In this document: one piece after another, positions 39,925-49,416 of the stretch
How positions within the stretch are numbered: position 1 is the first letter of the stretch
How the letters are laid out: the number at the start of each line of letters is the position of its first letter
Notes under the pieces: model-generated
Seen by the model: the letters and a program-made list of their open reading frames with translations, nothing else
What the model was told of the DNA's origin: nothing
The model's database searches: none
Translations under genes and position numbers: made by a program
Assembly: GCF_042726155.1 (NCBI RefSeq)
Contig: NZ_JBHXHV010000001.1
Span: 186,001 to 250,000 of the forward strand
Direction of reading: 5' to 3'
Length of the DNA: 64,000 nt
From: Leucobacter sp042726155
GTDB taxonomy: Bacteria > Actinomycetota > Actinomycetes > Actinomycetales > Microbacteriaceae

Positions 39925-42493
39925 TCAGGGATTCCTCATTTTCCGCGTTCTCGGGCCCGGGGGCCTCGGACTCCTCGTCGTCGAGCCCACGCTCCGAATT
40001 GCGCGCGATGCCAATAATACGGTCCCGCTCTGGGAATCGTGCAAAGACGACGCCCATCGTGTTGCGGCCCTTGGCCGGCACCTCTGCAACGCTCGAACGC
40101 ACCACCTTACCGCTGGCGAGCACCGCGAGTACTTCGTCGGTCTCGTCGACAATGAGTGATCCGATAAGCACGCCACGGTTCTCGTCGAGCTTCGCGACCT
40201 TGATGCCGTAGCCGCCGCGCTGCTGCACGCGGTACTCGTCGACGGCCGTGCGCTTCGCATATCCGCCCTCGGTCACCACAAACACGTAGCCACCGGTCTC
40301 GTTGATTCGCGACGCTCCCAGGAGCGCGTCGCCGTCTCGGAAGTTCATGCCGCGAACACCGCTCGTAGAACGACCCATCGGGCGAAGTGCCTGATCAGAT
40401 GCGGTAAAGCGAACCGACATCCCGTGCCGAGAAACCATCAGCACATCATCTGTCGACTCGGCGATGAGTGCCGAAACGAGCTCGTCGCCCTCGCGCAGCT
40501 TGATCGCGATGATGCCGCCAGTACGGTTCGTGTCGTACTCCGTCAGCGCGGTCTTCTTCACCAGACCGTCACGCGTCGCGAGCACCAGGTAACCAGCCGC
40601 GGCGAAGTCACGCACGTCAAGAATCTGCGTGACGACCTCGTCGGGTGCGAGCGCCAACAGGTTGGCGAGGTGCTGACCCTTCGAATCGCGGCCCGCCTCT
40701 GGAATCTCATATGTTTTCGCGCGATACACGCGGCCAGTGTTCGTGAAGAACAGCAACCAGTGGTGCGTTGTGGTAACAAAGAAGTGCTCGACGATGTCGT
40801 CGGCGCGCAGTTGCGCACCCTTCACTCCCTTGCCGCCGCGATGCTGCGAACGATAGTTGTCGATGCGAGTTCGCTTGACGTACCCGCCGCGCGTCACCGT
40901 AACGACCATCTCCTCCTCAGGAATCAGGTCTTCCATCGACATGTCACCGTCGTAACCGTGCAGAATTGCCGTGCGGCGATCATCTCCGAACTTCGAGACA
41001 ATCTCGCCGAGCTCGGAAACTACGATGCTGCGCTGCTCAGAGGGCGAGGCGAGGATCGCTTCGTATTCGGCGATCTGCGCCTCGAGTTTGGCCGCGAGTT
41101 CCAAGATCTTCTGACGCTCGAGGGCCGCAAGGCGACGCAACTGCAAGCCGAGGATCGCGTCTGCCTGGATTTGATCGACGTCGAGCAACGACATCAGGCC
41201 GGTACGCGCCTCTTCAACGGTCGGCGAGCGCCGGATCAGCGCGATGACCTCGTCGAGCGCGTCAAGCGCTTTCAGATAGCCGCGCTGAATGTGTGCCTCG
41301 GCCTCGGCCTTACGCAGTCGGTACGCCGTGCGCCGCACGATCACTTCGATCTGGTGCTTCGCCCACGCCGTGATGAAGCCGTCGAGCGCGAGCGTACGCG
41401 GCACGCCGTCAACGATGGCCAGCATGTTCGCGCCGAAGTTCTCTTGCAGCTGGGTGTGCTTGTACAGGTTGTTCAGCACGACCTTGGCGATCGCATCGCG
41501 CTTAAGCACAACGACGAGACGCTGACCGGTACGGCCGCTCGACTCATCGCGGATGTCGGCGATGCCCTGAACCTTGTTCTCTTTCACGAGATCCGCGATC
41601 TTCACCGCAAGGTTGTCAGGGTTCACTTGGTATGGCAGCTCGGTAATGACGAGGCAGGTGCGTCCCTGCAGCTCTTCAATGTTGACCACTGCGCGCATGG
41701 TGACTGAGCCGCGACCGGTGCGGTACGCCTCGCGAATGCCCTTGGTGCCCAAGATCTGAGCACCCGTCGGGAAGTCAGGCCCCTGCACGCGCTCCATGAG
41801 TGCATCAAGCAGCTCTTCACGCGTTGCTTCTGGGTGCTCGAGGTGCCAAATTGCCGCCTCAGAGACCTCCCGGAGGTTGTGGGGCGGGATGTTCGTTGCC
41901 ATACCGACCGCGATGCCCACCGAACCGTTGACGAGCAGGTTGGGGAAGCGGGCAGTGAGCACCCGGGGCTCTTGCGTGCGGCCGTCGTAGTTGTCCTGGA
42001 AATCGACAGTGTCTTCGTCGATGTCACGCACCATTTCCATGGCGAGTGGCGACATCTTCGTCTCGGTATAACGGTGGGCAGCAGCACCATCGTTACCCGG
42101 TGAACCAAAGTTGCCCTGTCCCAGCGCGAGCGGGTAGCGCAGGGTCCACGGCTGTACCAGGCGCACCAGCGAGTCATACACGGCCGTATCGCCGTGCGGG
42201 TGGAACTGTCCCATGACGTCGCCGATGATGCGCGTGCACTTCGAGAATGCCTTATCGGGTCGGTAACCACCGTCGTACATCGTGTAAATGACACGGCGAT
42301 GCACGGGCTTGAGACCGTCACGCACGTCGGGCAACGCGCGGCCAACGATCACACTCATGGCGTAATCGAGGTACGACCGCTGCATTTCGAGTTGCAGGTC
42401 TACCTGGTCGATACGTCCGTGGACGGCGACCTCCTGATCCGACGTGACGCCGGCTTCGGTCTCGATCTCGGGGGTATCGTTTTCAGATGTCAA
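39917..42493 (-). CDS. gyrA: DNA gyrase subunit A
   Basis: About 858 residues of a type IIA topoisomerase A subunit: the catalytic Tyr lies in the RYTET-like AAAHRYTETKMS region, the quinolone pocket is HPHGDTAVYD (Thr at the E. coli 83 position, Asp at 87), and the C-terminal beta-pinwheel has a GyrA-box-like QRGGKGVKG in the form HRGGKGVKG. I use TTG at 42493, which overlaps the gyrB end by 11 bases and gives a start like relatives (MTSENDTPEIE). An ATG at 42547 is in frame but would overlap gyrB by 65 bases. Confidence 0.96.
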   Translation of the reverse strand: MTSENDTPEIETEAGVTSDQEVAVHGRIDQVDLQLEMQRSYLDYAMSVIVGRALPDVRDGLKPVHRRVIYTMYDGGYRPDKAFSKCTRIIGDVMGQFHPHGDTAVYDSLVRLVQPWTLRYPLALGQGNFGSPGNDGAAAHRYTETKMSPLAMEMVRDIDEDTVDFQDNYDGRTQEPRVLTARFPNLLVNGSVGIAVGMATNIPPHNLREVSEAAIWHLEHPEATREELLDALMERVQGPDFPTGAQILGTKGIREAYRTGRGSVTMRAVVNIEELQGRTCLVITELPYQVNPDNLAVKIADLVKENKVQGIADIRDESSGRTGQRLVVVLKRDAIAKVVLNNLYKHTQLQENFGANMLAIVDGVPRTLALDGFITAWAKHQIEVIVRRTAYRLRKAEAEAHIQRGYLKALDALDEVIALIRRSPTVEEARTGLMSLLDVDQIQADAILGLQLRRLAALERQKILELAAKLEAQIAEYEAILASPSEQRSIVVSELGEIVSKFGDDRRTAILHGYDGDMSMEDLIPEEEMVVTVTRGGYVKRTRIDNYRSQHRGGKGVKGAQLRADDIVEHFFVTTTHHWLLFFTNTGRVYRAKTYEIPEAGRDSKGQHLANLLALAPDEVVTQILDVRDFAAAGYLVLATRDGLVKKTALTEYDTNRTGGIIAIKLREGDELVSALIAESTDDVLMVSRHGMSVRFTASDQALRPMGRSTSGVRGMNFRDGDALLGASRINETGGYVFVVTEGGYAKRTAVDEYRVQQRGGYGIKVAKLDENRGVLIGSLIVDETDEVLAVLASGKVVRSSVAEVPAKGRNTMGVVFARFPERDRIIGIARNSERGLDDEESEAPGPENAENEESLNE

Positions 42494-44477
42494 GGAACCG
42501 CACGTCCTTCGCGTTCTGCTGAATAAAGCTGCGGCGCGCTTCGACATCTTCGCCCATCAGGGTTGAGAAGATCTCGTCCGCGGTCGCCGCATCGTCCATG
42601 GTGACCTGCAACAGCGTGCGGGTCTCGGGGTTCATCGTGGTCTCCCACAGTTCTTCGTGGTTCATCTCGCCAAGACCCTTGTATCGCTGCACGCCGCTTT
42701 CTTTCATGAGGCGACGGCCGTTCTCGGCACCGGCTGCGAGTCGTACGTCGCGCTCAGCGTCGCTATACACGTACTCATCTTCAGCGTTGGTCCACTTGAT
42801 GCGGTACAGCGGCGGTTGAGCAAGATACACGTACCCCAGATCAATGAGCGGGCGCATGTAGCGGAAGAGCAGCGTGAGCAGCAGCGTGGTGATGTGTTGG
42901 CCGTCGACGTCAGCATCGGCCATCAGCACGATCTTGTGGTAGCGCGCCTTGTCGGGCGTGAATTCTTCGCCGATGCCGGCGCCGAACGCTGTAATCATTG
43001 CCTGCACCTCTGCGTTGTTGAGCGCGCGGTCAAGGCGGGCCTTCTCAACATTGAGGATCTTTCCACGCAGTGGCAGGATCGCCTGAGTGAAGGGATTTCT
43101 ACCGGTCTTGGCGGATCCGCCCGCGGAGTCGCCCTCCACAATGAAAATCTCTGAGATCGTGGGATCCTTGCTCGTGCAATCCGAGAGCTTGCCGGGCATA
43201 CCGCCCGATTCGAGCAGCCCTTTTCGACGAGCTGTTTCACGGGCTTTACGCGCTGCAAGGCGCGCAGTCGCTGCCTGAATCGACTTCCGAATGATGTCCT
43301 TGGCCGGGCCTGGATTACGTTCGAACCAATCGCCGAGCTGGTCACCCACGACCTTTTGCACGAACGCCTTAGCCTCGGTATTGCCAAGCTTGGTCTTAGT
43401 CTGACCCTCGAACTGGGGCTCCCCCAGCTTCACAGAGATAACGGCGGTCAGCCCCTCACGGACATCGTCGCCGGAGAGATTATCGTCCTTCTCACGGAGA
43501 ATGTTCTTCTCACGCGCGTAACGGTTCACCAAAGTCGTCAGCGCGGCACGGAAGCCCTCTTCGTGAGTACCACCCTCATGCGTGTTGATCGTATTTGCAT
43601 ACGTGTGCACGCTCTCCGTGTAAGAGGTGGTCCACTGCATCGCAATTTCCGCAGCGATCTGCCGATCCGTGTCCTCGGACTCAAACGAAATAATCTCTTC
43701 GTTGACGACTTCAGCACGCTTCGTGGAGTTGATGTGCTGCACGTAATCTTGAATGCCGCGTTCGTACATGAACTCATCGTGGGGAGCCGGCGGTGCCACG
43801 AGCTCTCCATCAGCGTTCTCGATCGGCTCCTGCTCACGCAGGTCAGTCAGCACGATGCGAAGGCCCTTATTCAGAAACGCCATCTGCTGGAACCGCGTGC
43901 GCAGAGTCTGATAGTCGAAATCGACGGTCTCGAAGATATCTTCGCTCGGCCAGAACGTAATCGTCGTGCCGGTCTCTTCGGTCGCCTCGCCCTGTGCGAG
44001 TGGCGCGTTGGGCACGCTGCCCGTGAACGACATGTTCCACGTGAAACCTTGACGCTTCACTGTGACCTCGAAGCGGCTCGACAGCGCGTTGACGACCGAC
44101 GAACCCACGCCGTGCAAACCACCCGACACGGCGTACCCACCGCCACCGAACTTGCCGCCGGCGTGCAGCACTGTCAACACCACCTCAACCGTCGAACGAC
44201 CCTCGGTTGGATGCTCATCAACGGGAATGCCGCGGCCGTTGTCGATAACTCGAACACCGCCGTCGGGAAGAATAGTAATGTCGATCAGGTCGCAGAAACC
44301 CGCGAGCGACTCATCAACGGAGTTGTCTACAATTTCGTACACGAGGTGGTGCAGTCCACGAGGCCCGGTCGACCCGATGTACATGCCAGGTCGCTTACGT
44401 ACCGCCTCGAGGCCTTCAAGTACCTGGATCGCTCCGGCACCGTATTCTTCTTCGGCGGTGGCCTGCTCTGAACTCAT
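42483..44477 (-). CDS. gyrB: DNA gyrase subunit B
   Basis: 664 residues. The GHKL ATPase part has EIVDNSVDE, VIDNGRGIPV and GGLHGVGSSVVNALS; the Toprim part has IVEGDSAGGSAKTGRN (catalytic Glu) and the metal-binding DADVDGQH; the tail ends KDVRFLDI. AAGGATC lies upstream of the ATG at 44477. It forms an operon with gyrA. A parS-like site lies in its coding region at 44033-44048. Confidence 0.98.
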   Translation of the reverse strand: MSSEQATAEEEYGAGAIQVLEGLEAVRKRPGMYIGSTGPRGLHHLVYEIVDNSVDESLAGFCDLIDITILPDGGVRVIDNGRGIPVDEHPTEGRSTVEVVLTVLHAGGKFGGGGYAVSGGLHGVGSSVVNALSSRFEVTVKRQGFTWNMSFTGSVPNAPLAQGEATEETGTTITFWPSEDIFETVDFDYQTLRTRFQQMAFLNKGLRIVLTDLREQEPIENADGELVAPPAPHDEFMYERGIQDYVQHINSTKRAEVVNEEIISFESEDTDRQIAAEIAMQWTTSYTESVHTYANTINTHEGGTHEEGFRAALTTLVNRYAREKNILREKDDNLSGDDVREGLTAVISVKLGEPQFEGQTKTKLGNTEAKAFVQKVVGDQLGDWFERNPGPAKDIIRKSIQAATARLAARKARETARRKGLLESGGMPGKLSDCTSKDPTISEIFIVEGDSAGGSAKTGRNPFTQAILPLRGKILNVEKARLDRALNNAEVQAMITAFGAGIGEEFTPDKARYHKIVLMADADVDGQHITTLLLTLLFRYMRPLIDLGYVYLAQPPLYRIKWTNAEDEYVYSDAERDVRLAAGAENGRRLMKESGVQRYKGLGEMNHEELWETTMNPETRTLLQVTMDDAATADEIFSTLMGEDVEARRSFIQQNAKDVRFLDI
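44033..44048. promoter_or_regulatory. parS-like ParB site 2 (inside gyrB)
   Basis: TGTTCCACGTGAAACC, 14 of 16 to the consensus. Confidence 0.7.
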
Positions 44478-44538
44478 ACGTTGAATGATCCTTATCTGGG
44501 CGTCTCAGGGCGCGATTGAACCCTGCATACTTCCGCAC

Positions 44539-44550
44539 CCCAGCTTACCA
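44539..44550 (-). promoter_or_regulatory. Candidate extended -10 promoter of gyrBA
   Basis: TGGTAAGCT on the minus strand (hexamer 44547-44542) about 65 bases before the gyrB start; no good -35. Confidence 0.4.
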
Positions 44551-44659
44551 AGGATCGTCCGCTGAACGGGGCATCACGGGCCTGTGAAGAGCATTATTTA
44601 ACCGGGATCGTCCCCACACAGTTTCAAGCGAGTGCGCGCAGCGGCCGAGTGACTGATCG

Positions 44660-45151
44660 TCAACCGTACGTATCACGGGGGCCACGACCCGGCACGGATC
44701 GAAGGCCGTGTCGCCAACTCGGGGCGCCGGGAGCCAAGAATCGCAGGTCCCTAATCTCGGAATCTGGATAGTCCTTCAATAATCGCGTGAGCAACTCCCC
44801 GCGCAGTCGACGCAGCTCAGTCGCCCACGTCGTCGAGTCACACTGGATCTGCAATACCCCGTGACTGATACCAATAACAGTGGTGTGCTCTGCGGTTGCT
44901 TCACCCGCAAACTCCGCCCACTCTCCGATCACACGCGCCTGTTCGAGCTCGACGCTCCACCCCATGTCGGTAGCAACCGTGAGGATCACATCAGCGAGAG
45001 CGCGGGGGTCCCGTCCGAAGCCAAAAGGGCTGCCACCAGGGCTTTCTCCGCGTTCTCTACGCGCGCGTCGGCGCTGAGGTACACCTCGCCACACCGACTT
45101 CGCGCGTAGATATGAGTCCGTCGCGAACCCTCCCTGTGCCAGCTCCGTCAC
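44660..45151 (-). CDS. DUF721 protein (DciA-like helicase loader)
   Basis: 163 residues. The C-terminal two-thirds form the DUF721/DciA KH-like domain: DPRALADVILTVATDMGW, VIGEWAEFAGEATAEHTTV, GVLQIQCDSTTWATELRRL, LLTRLLKDYPDSEIRDLRFL. DciA recruits the DnaB helicase at oriC in many bacteria, fitting its place between recF and gyrB. The GTG at 45151 has GGAG eight bases upstream; a GTG at 45202 is also in frame and would overlap recF. Confidence 0.88.
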   Translation of the reverse strand: MTELAQGGFATDSYLRAKSVWRGVPQRRRARRERGESPGGSPFGFGRDPRALADVILTVATDMGWSVELEQARVIGEWAEFAGEATAEHTTVIGISHGVLQIQCDSTTWATELRRLRGELLTRLLKDYPDSEIRDLRFLAPGAPSWRHGLRSVPGRGPRDTYG

Positions 45152-45182
45152 TCTGCACGCTCCGTCACTCTGCACGCTCCGA
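45142..45182. repeat. 17-base tandem repeat across the recF end and DUF721 start
   Basis: GCTCCGTCACTCTGCAC appears twice, starting at 45142 and 45159, with a third partial unit GCTCCG from 45176. It holds the recF stop, the DUF721 ribosome-binding site and start, so the start region was probably duplicated. Confidence 0.65.
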
Positions 45183-46370
45183 AGTGTCCGCTGACTCGTC
45201 ACTCGCTCCTGTCATCGGCGTCACGGTGCCAGCTGAGATGCGCATTCGATTCCATTCGACATCGTTCGGCACATCCCCCTCCACCGCTGCTGTCACGATT
45301 ACCTGCTCATAGTCGCTCACCGCGGCCATGAGACTCGCGCGACGCGAGGCATCCAACTCCGCAAACACATCATCCAAGATAATCACCGGATCGCCAGCGG
45401 TCGATTCACTGCGAAGCAACTCAGCCAGCGCGAGCTTCAATGACAGTGCGAACGACCATGATTCCCCATGGCTTGCGTACCCCTTCACAGGCAGGTGATT
45501 CAAGGACAGCAACAAATCATCGCGATGCGGGCCTACAAGAGTCACGCCTCGTTCAAATTCTCTCGACTGTACCGCGCTCAGCGCCTTCCGGAACTGAGTA
45601 GCCAATGTTTCACGTGAAACAGACGCCGCTGCATGAGTGTCGAAGGTTTCACGTGAAACATGAGCAGCATCGATCGCGTCGGCCACGCTCTCACTCATCG
45701 ACAACGCCGGCGAATGGTCAGATCCCACGAGGGATCGGTATCGGTCCTGGAGTGGACCACTGAGATCCCTGACCAGCTCGCGTCGCGCGAGCATGATCTG
45801 AACCCCGTATTCGACGAGTTGGTCATCCCATACCGACAGTGTCGACAGTGCAGCGCTCCCCCTTGCGCGCGCCGATTTCAGCAATGATGTGCGCTGCCGG
45901 ACTACTCGTTCATAGTCAGTGAGGGCCCCTGAAGCGATCGGATGGCGTGCCAGAAGCGCGTCGTCGAGAAAGCGCCGACGTCCTGAGGGCTCTCCACGAA
46001 CGATAATGAGATCCTCCGGGGCAAACGCTACCGCTGAGAACCAACGCGTGAGTTCGCGAGGACGCACCGAATTTCGATTTACCTGCGCCTTATTGGCTCG
46101 CCCCTGATTGATCTGAAGGTCAAGAAGAACTTCACGCTCCCCCGCGCGCACCCGCATGCGCGCGACAGCGGACTCGTGACCCGACCGAATGAGCGCCGCG
46201 TCGCCGGTGACCCGGTGAGACCTGAGTGTCGCGAAGTAAGCGATCGCTTCAACGAGGTTCGTTTTGCCCTGCCCGTTGCGACCAATCAATAGATTCGGTC
46301 CCACTGCCAGGGGCAGCTCTGCAGCGCCGTAGTTACGAAAGTCGCCGAGTGAAAGATGCGTGACCCGCAT
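45165..46370 (-). CDS. recF: DNA replication and repair protein RecF
   Basis: 401 residues, an ABC/SMC-type ATPase: LSLGDFRNYGAAEL, Walker A GRNGQGKTNLVEAI, signature region near GESWSFALSLKLAL, Walker B PVIILDDVFAELD. It loads RecA at gaps. The ATG at 46370 has AGGA upstream and starts 7 bases after dnaN stops. Two parS sites in the coding region encode a duplicated VSRET peptide (HVSRETF and SVSRETL). Confidence 0.97.
   Translation of the reverse strand: MRVTHLSLGDFRNYGAAELPLAVGPNLLIGRNGQGKTNLVEAIAYFATLRSHRVTGDAALIRSGHESAVARMRVRAGEREVLLDLQINQGRANKAQVNRNSVRPRELTRWFSAVAFAPEDLIIVRGEPSGRRRFLDDALLARHPIASGALTDYERVVRQRTSLLKSARARGSAALSTLSVWDDQLVEYGVQIMLARRELVRDLSGPLQDRYRSLVGSDHSPALSMSESVADAIDAAHVSRETFDTHAAASVSRETLATQFRKALSAVQSREFERGVTLVGPHRDDLLLSLNHLPVKGYASHGESWSFALSLKLALAELLRSESTAGDPVIILDDVFAELDASRRASLMAAVSDYEQVIVTAAVEGDVPNDVEWNRMRISAGTVTPMTGASDESADTSERAE
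45606..45621. promoter_or_regulatory. parS ParB site 3 (perfect, inside recF)
   Basis: TGTTTCACGTGAAACA, identical to the general bacterial parS consensus. Confidence 0.9.
45645..45660. promoter_or_regulatory. parS ParB site 4 (inside recF)
   Basis: GGTTTCACGTGAAACA, 15 of 16, 39 bases from site 3. Confidence 0.85.
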
Positions 46371-46377
46371 CTCGGTC

Positions 46378-47520
46378 CTAGCGCAGCAGCAAGTTTGGTT
46401 GCAGCAGGTAGCGGAAGCTCTTCTCGTCCGCGTCATCTTTGCTGCGCTGACTGGTAATCAGCACGGGCCCCGGCTTGCCCGGGTTGTCAGTACGAGTAAA
46501 GCCGATGCGCGCGAACTCAGAATGCGTCGAGCGCAGTCCGTCAAGCAAGAACTGGGGCTTCAGCGAAACGACCATCTCATCGCCAACGAGGTGTGCATCG
46601 ACGGTCTCGACCGCTTGCGCGGATTCGGTACCGGCGGCCTCGAGCGTCACCGTGCCCTCCGCAAACGAGAACCGAAGCGCGGCCTCGCGCTCAAGCACCA
46701 ATCCCACACGCCCAACCGCTTCGACCAACTCAGAAGTGCTGATGACAGCGTAATTATCGACATTCTCAGGGAACAAGCGACCCACGGGAGGGTAATTCCC
46801 CTTGATCAACAGCGATGTCACGGTCTTCGTGCCACCGGTGAACGCGATCAGCTCGCGGTCAGCGTCTTTCACGATGCTGACCTGCACTTCACCGACACCG
46901 GAAAATGTCTTGCCGACTTCGGTGACGATCTTCGAGGGCACAAGCGCATTCAGCGCCTCCCCTGAATCGCGGTGTTCCCAGTCGATGCTGCGGGTCGCCA
47001 CGCGGTAGCGGTCGGTTGCAGTGAGCGTGAGCGAGTTTTCGCTGATTTCGAACTGCACACCCGTGATGACCGGGGTGACGTCATCCTTTGACGCCGCAAG
47101 CGACACCTGAGCGATCGCATCAGAGAACACGTCAGCGGGGACGGAACCCGAAACAGAATCGATGCGCGGCACCTGCGGGTACTCCTCAACCGGCATAGCC
47201 GGGAGACTGAACGATGCAGAACCACAACGCACCTCGACGCGGCTTTCGAGCAGAGAAACCTCAACGTCGGAGTGCGGCAAACGCTGCGCAATTTCGCCGA
47301 GCAGCCGACCAGACACAAGCGCACGACCACCCTCGGCGACGACAGCGGTAATCGACGTACGCGCGGAGACTTCGTAATCGAATGACGAGACGGTGAGCTG
47401 ATCGCCATCAGCTTCGATCAAGGCACCGCTCAACAGCGGCTGCGTCGGGCGAGGGGGAAGCAACTTCACGGCGAATGACACGGCGTCGCTGAATACGTCA
47501 CGATTGACGGTAAATCGCAT
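46378..47520 (-). CDS. dnaN: DNA polymerase III beta subunit (sliding clamp)
   Basis: 380 residues with three clamp domains: MRFTVNRDVFSDAVSF, then LPPRPTQPLLSGALIEA, TDRYRVATRS, GNYPPVGRLFPE and the C-terminal FRYLLQPNLLLR, equivalent to the YLxMPxRL end in many clamps. The ATG at 47520 has AGGGAAG upstream. It lies between oriC and recF, transcribed away from the origin. Confidence 0.98.
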   Translation of the reverse strand: MRFTVNRDVFSDAVSFAVKLLPPRPTQPLLSGALIEADGDQLTVSSFDYEVSARTSITAVVAEGGRALVSGRLLGEIAQRLPHSDVEVSLLESRVEVRCGSASFSLPAMPVEEYPQVPRIDSVSGSVPADVFSDAIAQVSLAASKDDVTPVITGVQFEISENSLTLTATDRYRVATRSIDWEHRDSGEALNALVPSKIVTEVGKTFSGVGEVQVSIVKDADRELIAFTGGTKTVTSLLIKGNYPPVGRLFPENVDNYAVISTSELVEAVGRVGLVLEREAALRFSFAEGTVTLEAAGTESAQAVETVDAHLVGDEMVVSLKPQFLLDGLRSTHSEFARIGFTRTDNPGKPGPVLITSQRSKDDADEKSFRYLLQPNLLLR

Positions 47521-47919
47521 CGGGCTTCCCTTCGCACGCGTTCTGGGTCGCGTCATTCTCTTCGGCCTGACAATCTTTGCATACTCGCGTGACGTCGGCA
47601 TCCGATCAGCGCTGGCTTGGCTTCCGAAGAGTTGTCACACCTCGAAGCGGAGTGCGTGATCGAGTGCCCATGAAAAGAGAGATAAGTGTTAACAGTGTTA
47701 ACGGCTGTGGAAACTGTGGATAACTCGATGGATTCCAATCGCAGTCAAAGAACTACACGAATGTGACTTGTGGAACCGGGGTGGATAGATGGTGAACCGC
47801 GGAATCCTGCGACCCTGGGGTGACGTCGCACCACTCACAGGCCAGGCGAATTCATGCACACATTTTGGTGAGTTGTCCCCAACTTTCCACATGTGGATGA
47901 ATTCCTGTGGATAACTTGC
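47521..47919. other. oriC: oriC region between dnaN and dnaA
   Basis: This 399-base gap has no gene. It holds two perfect DnaA boxes (TGTGGATAA at 47715-47723 and 47906-47914), a one-mismatch box (TGTGGATGA, 47892-47900) and weaker ones near 47780 and 47873. A 9-base tandem repeat AGTGTTAAC (47685-47693 and 47694-47702) lies in an AT-richer stretch just beside the first box, a candidate unwinding element. Gene orientation diverges around dnaA, supporting this as the origin. Confidence 0.8.
47685..47702. repeat. Tandem AGTGTTAAC repeat in oriC
   Basis: Two head-to-tail 9-base copies, each containing the palindrome GTTAAC, 12 bases from a perfect DnaA box. Confidence 0.65.
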
Positions 47920-49416
47920 CTAGCGAGAACCCTGCTTGATGCGAGTAGTGAGCTCGGTCACCTGGTTGTAAATTGAACGCCGCTCAGCAATCAACTGCGA
48001 AATCTTCTTGTGTGCATACATCACAGTGGTGTGATCGCGACCGCCGAAGAGTTGCCCGATCTTCGGCAACGAGAGCGGTGTGAGTTCGCGACAGAGATAC
48101 ATCGCAATCTGTCTTGACGTTGCGATCTGCTGTGCGCGTGTCGGCCCGTACAGATCGTCAACCGAGAGGTCAAAGTACTCCGCCGTCTTGCTGATGATGT
48201 CGGACGGCTGCACCTCGTTATCCGCATCGAGGGTGATTAGATCCTTGAGGACCGTCTGCACCAGCTGCATGTCGATGCGCTGCTGATTCAGACTGGCGTA
48301 CGCCGTCACTCGAATCAGAGTTCCCTCAAGCTCGCGAATGTTCGAGGAGAACTTGCTCGCGATGTATTCGAGGATGCTGTAATCGACCTCGAGATTTTCA
48401 CGTTCCGCTTTCTTGCGAAGAATCGCGATGCGCGTTTCGAGGTCGGGAACCTGAATATCCGTGAGCAGGCCCCACTCGAAACGGGACAGCATGCGCTCCT
48501 CAAATCCGCGCAACTGCTTTGGCTGCACGTCGCTCGTGATGACCACCTGCTTGTTGTGGTCGTGAAGCGTGTTGAAGGTGTGGAAGAAGGCTTCCTGGGT
48601 CTCGACCTTGTCTTCGAGGAATTGGATGTCGTCAACCAGCAAGATATCTACGCTGCGATAACGCGCATGAAACGCTGCGCCCTGGTTATTCGCGATCGAG
48701 TTGATGAAGTCGTTCGTGAAATCCTCTGAACTGACGTAGCGCACGCGCACGTCAGGAAAAAGTTCCCGAGCATAGTGTCCAATGGCGTGGAGCAGGTGAG
48801 TTTTACCCAGACCGGAATCACCGTAGATAAAGAGCGGATTGTAGGCGCGCGCCGGCGCCTCAGCGACAGCGACTGCAGCTGCGTGCGCGAATCGGTTGGA
48901 CTGGCCAATGACGAAGCTGTCGAACCGATACTTTTCATTGAGCCGACTCTCGAGAGCGTCTTCGGCACCGTGTCGCCGACGCGGTTCAGCGACCGGACGC
49001 TGCGGTTCGTGTCGCGGAGCATCAAAGCGTGAGCCTGAATTTGATCCCACGCCGGATCCAGAGGATGAGAATCCTCCGCTATCAAAGTCACGGGCCGCGT
49101 CGGATTGCCGCGTCGCTTCGGGCGTGGGTTCAGGATCAATATCGGGGTGCGCGTCTTCATCGACGATCACGATGAAGTTGTCAATCTCGTGCGCCTCTGG
49201 AATACGCGAGATCGCGGCCATGATCGCTGGGCGAAGGCGATTTTCGAGCAGCTTCAGCGTGAAGTCGAGCTGCACGGCCAGGTAGAGCGTGCCGGCGGCA
49301 ATGCCGCGTGGGAGGGCCAGCGCGAGTTGCGCGCCTACGGCCGGGCCAACGGCCGGGTCACTCATGACCGATTGTGTGACGCGTTCCCAGACTTCCTGCA
49401 GTTCGTCCTCTGTCAC
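47920..49416 (-). CDS. dnaA: Chromosomal replication initiator DnaA
   Basis: 498 residues: domain I (ELQEVWERVTQSV), a low-complexity Ser/Gly/Arg domain II, the AAA+ domain III with Walker A GDSGLGKTHLLHAIG, Walker B ILLVDDIQFLE and the arginine finger region SRFEWGL, and domain IV with the DnaA signature GGRDHTTVMYAHKKI. The GTG at 49416 has GGGAG 4 bases upstream. It binds the boxes on either side of its own gene. Confidence 0.98.
   Translation of the reverse strand: MTEDELQEVWERVTQSVMSDPAVGPAVGAQLALALPRGIAAGTLYLAVQLDFTLKLLENRLRPAIMAAISRIPEAHEIDNFIVIVDEDAHPDIDPEPTPEATRQSDAARDFDSGGFSSSGSGVGSNSGSRFDAPRHEPQRPVAEPRRRHGAEDALESRLNEKYRFDSFVIGQSNRFAHAAAVAVAEAPARAYNPLFIYGDSGLGKTHLLHAIGHYARELFPDVRVRYVSSEDFTNDFINSIANNQGAAFHARYRSVDILLVDDIQFLEDKVETQEAFFHTFNTLHDHNKQVVITSDVQPKQLRGFEERMLSRFEWGLLTDIQVPDLETRIAILRKKAERENLEVDYSILEYIASKFSSNIRELEGTLIRVTAYASLNQQRIDMQLVQTVLKDLITLDADNEVQPSDIISKTAEYFDLSVDDLYGPTRAQQIATSRQIAMYLCRELTPLSLPKIGQLFGGRDHTTVMYAHKKISQLIAERRSIYNQVTELTTRIKQGSR

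Noticed and set aside
40424..41707. Plus-strand open frame (427 residues) opposite gyrA
   Set aside because: Antisense to gyrA, with no recognisable domain.
43356..44471. Plus-strand open frame (371 residues) opposite gyrB
   Set aside because: Antisense to gyrB; the gyrB motifs are complete on the other strand.
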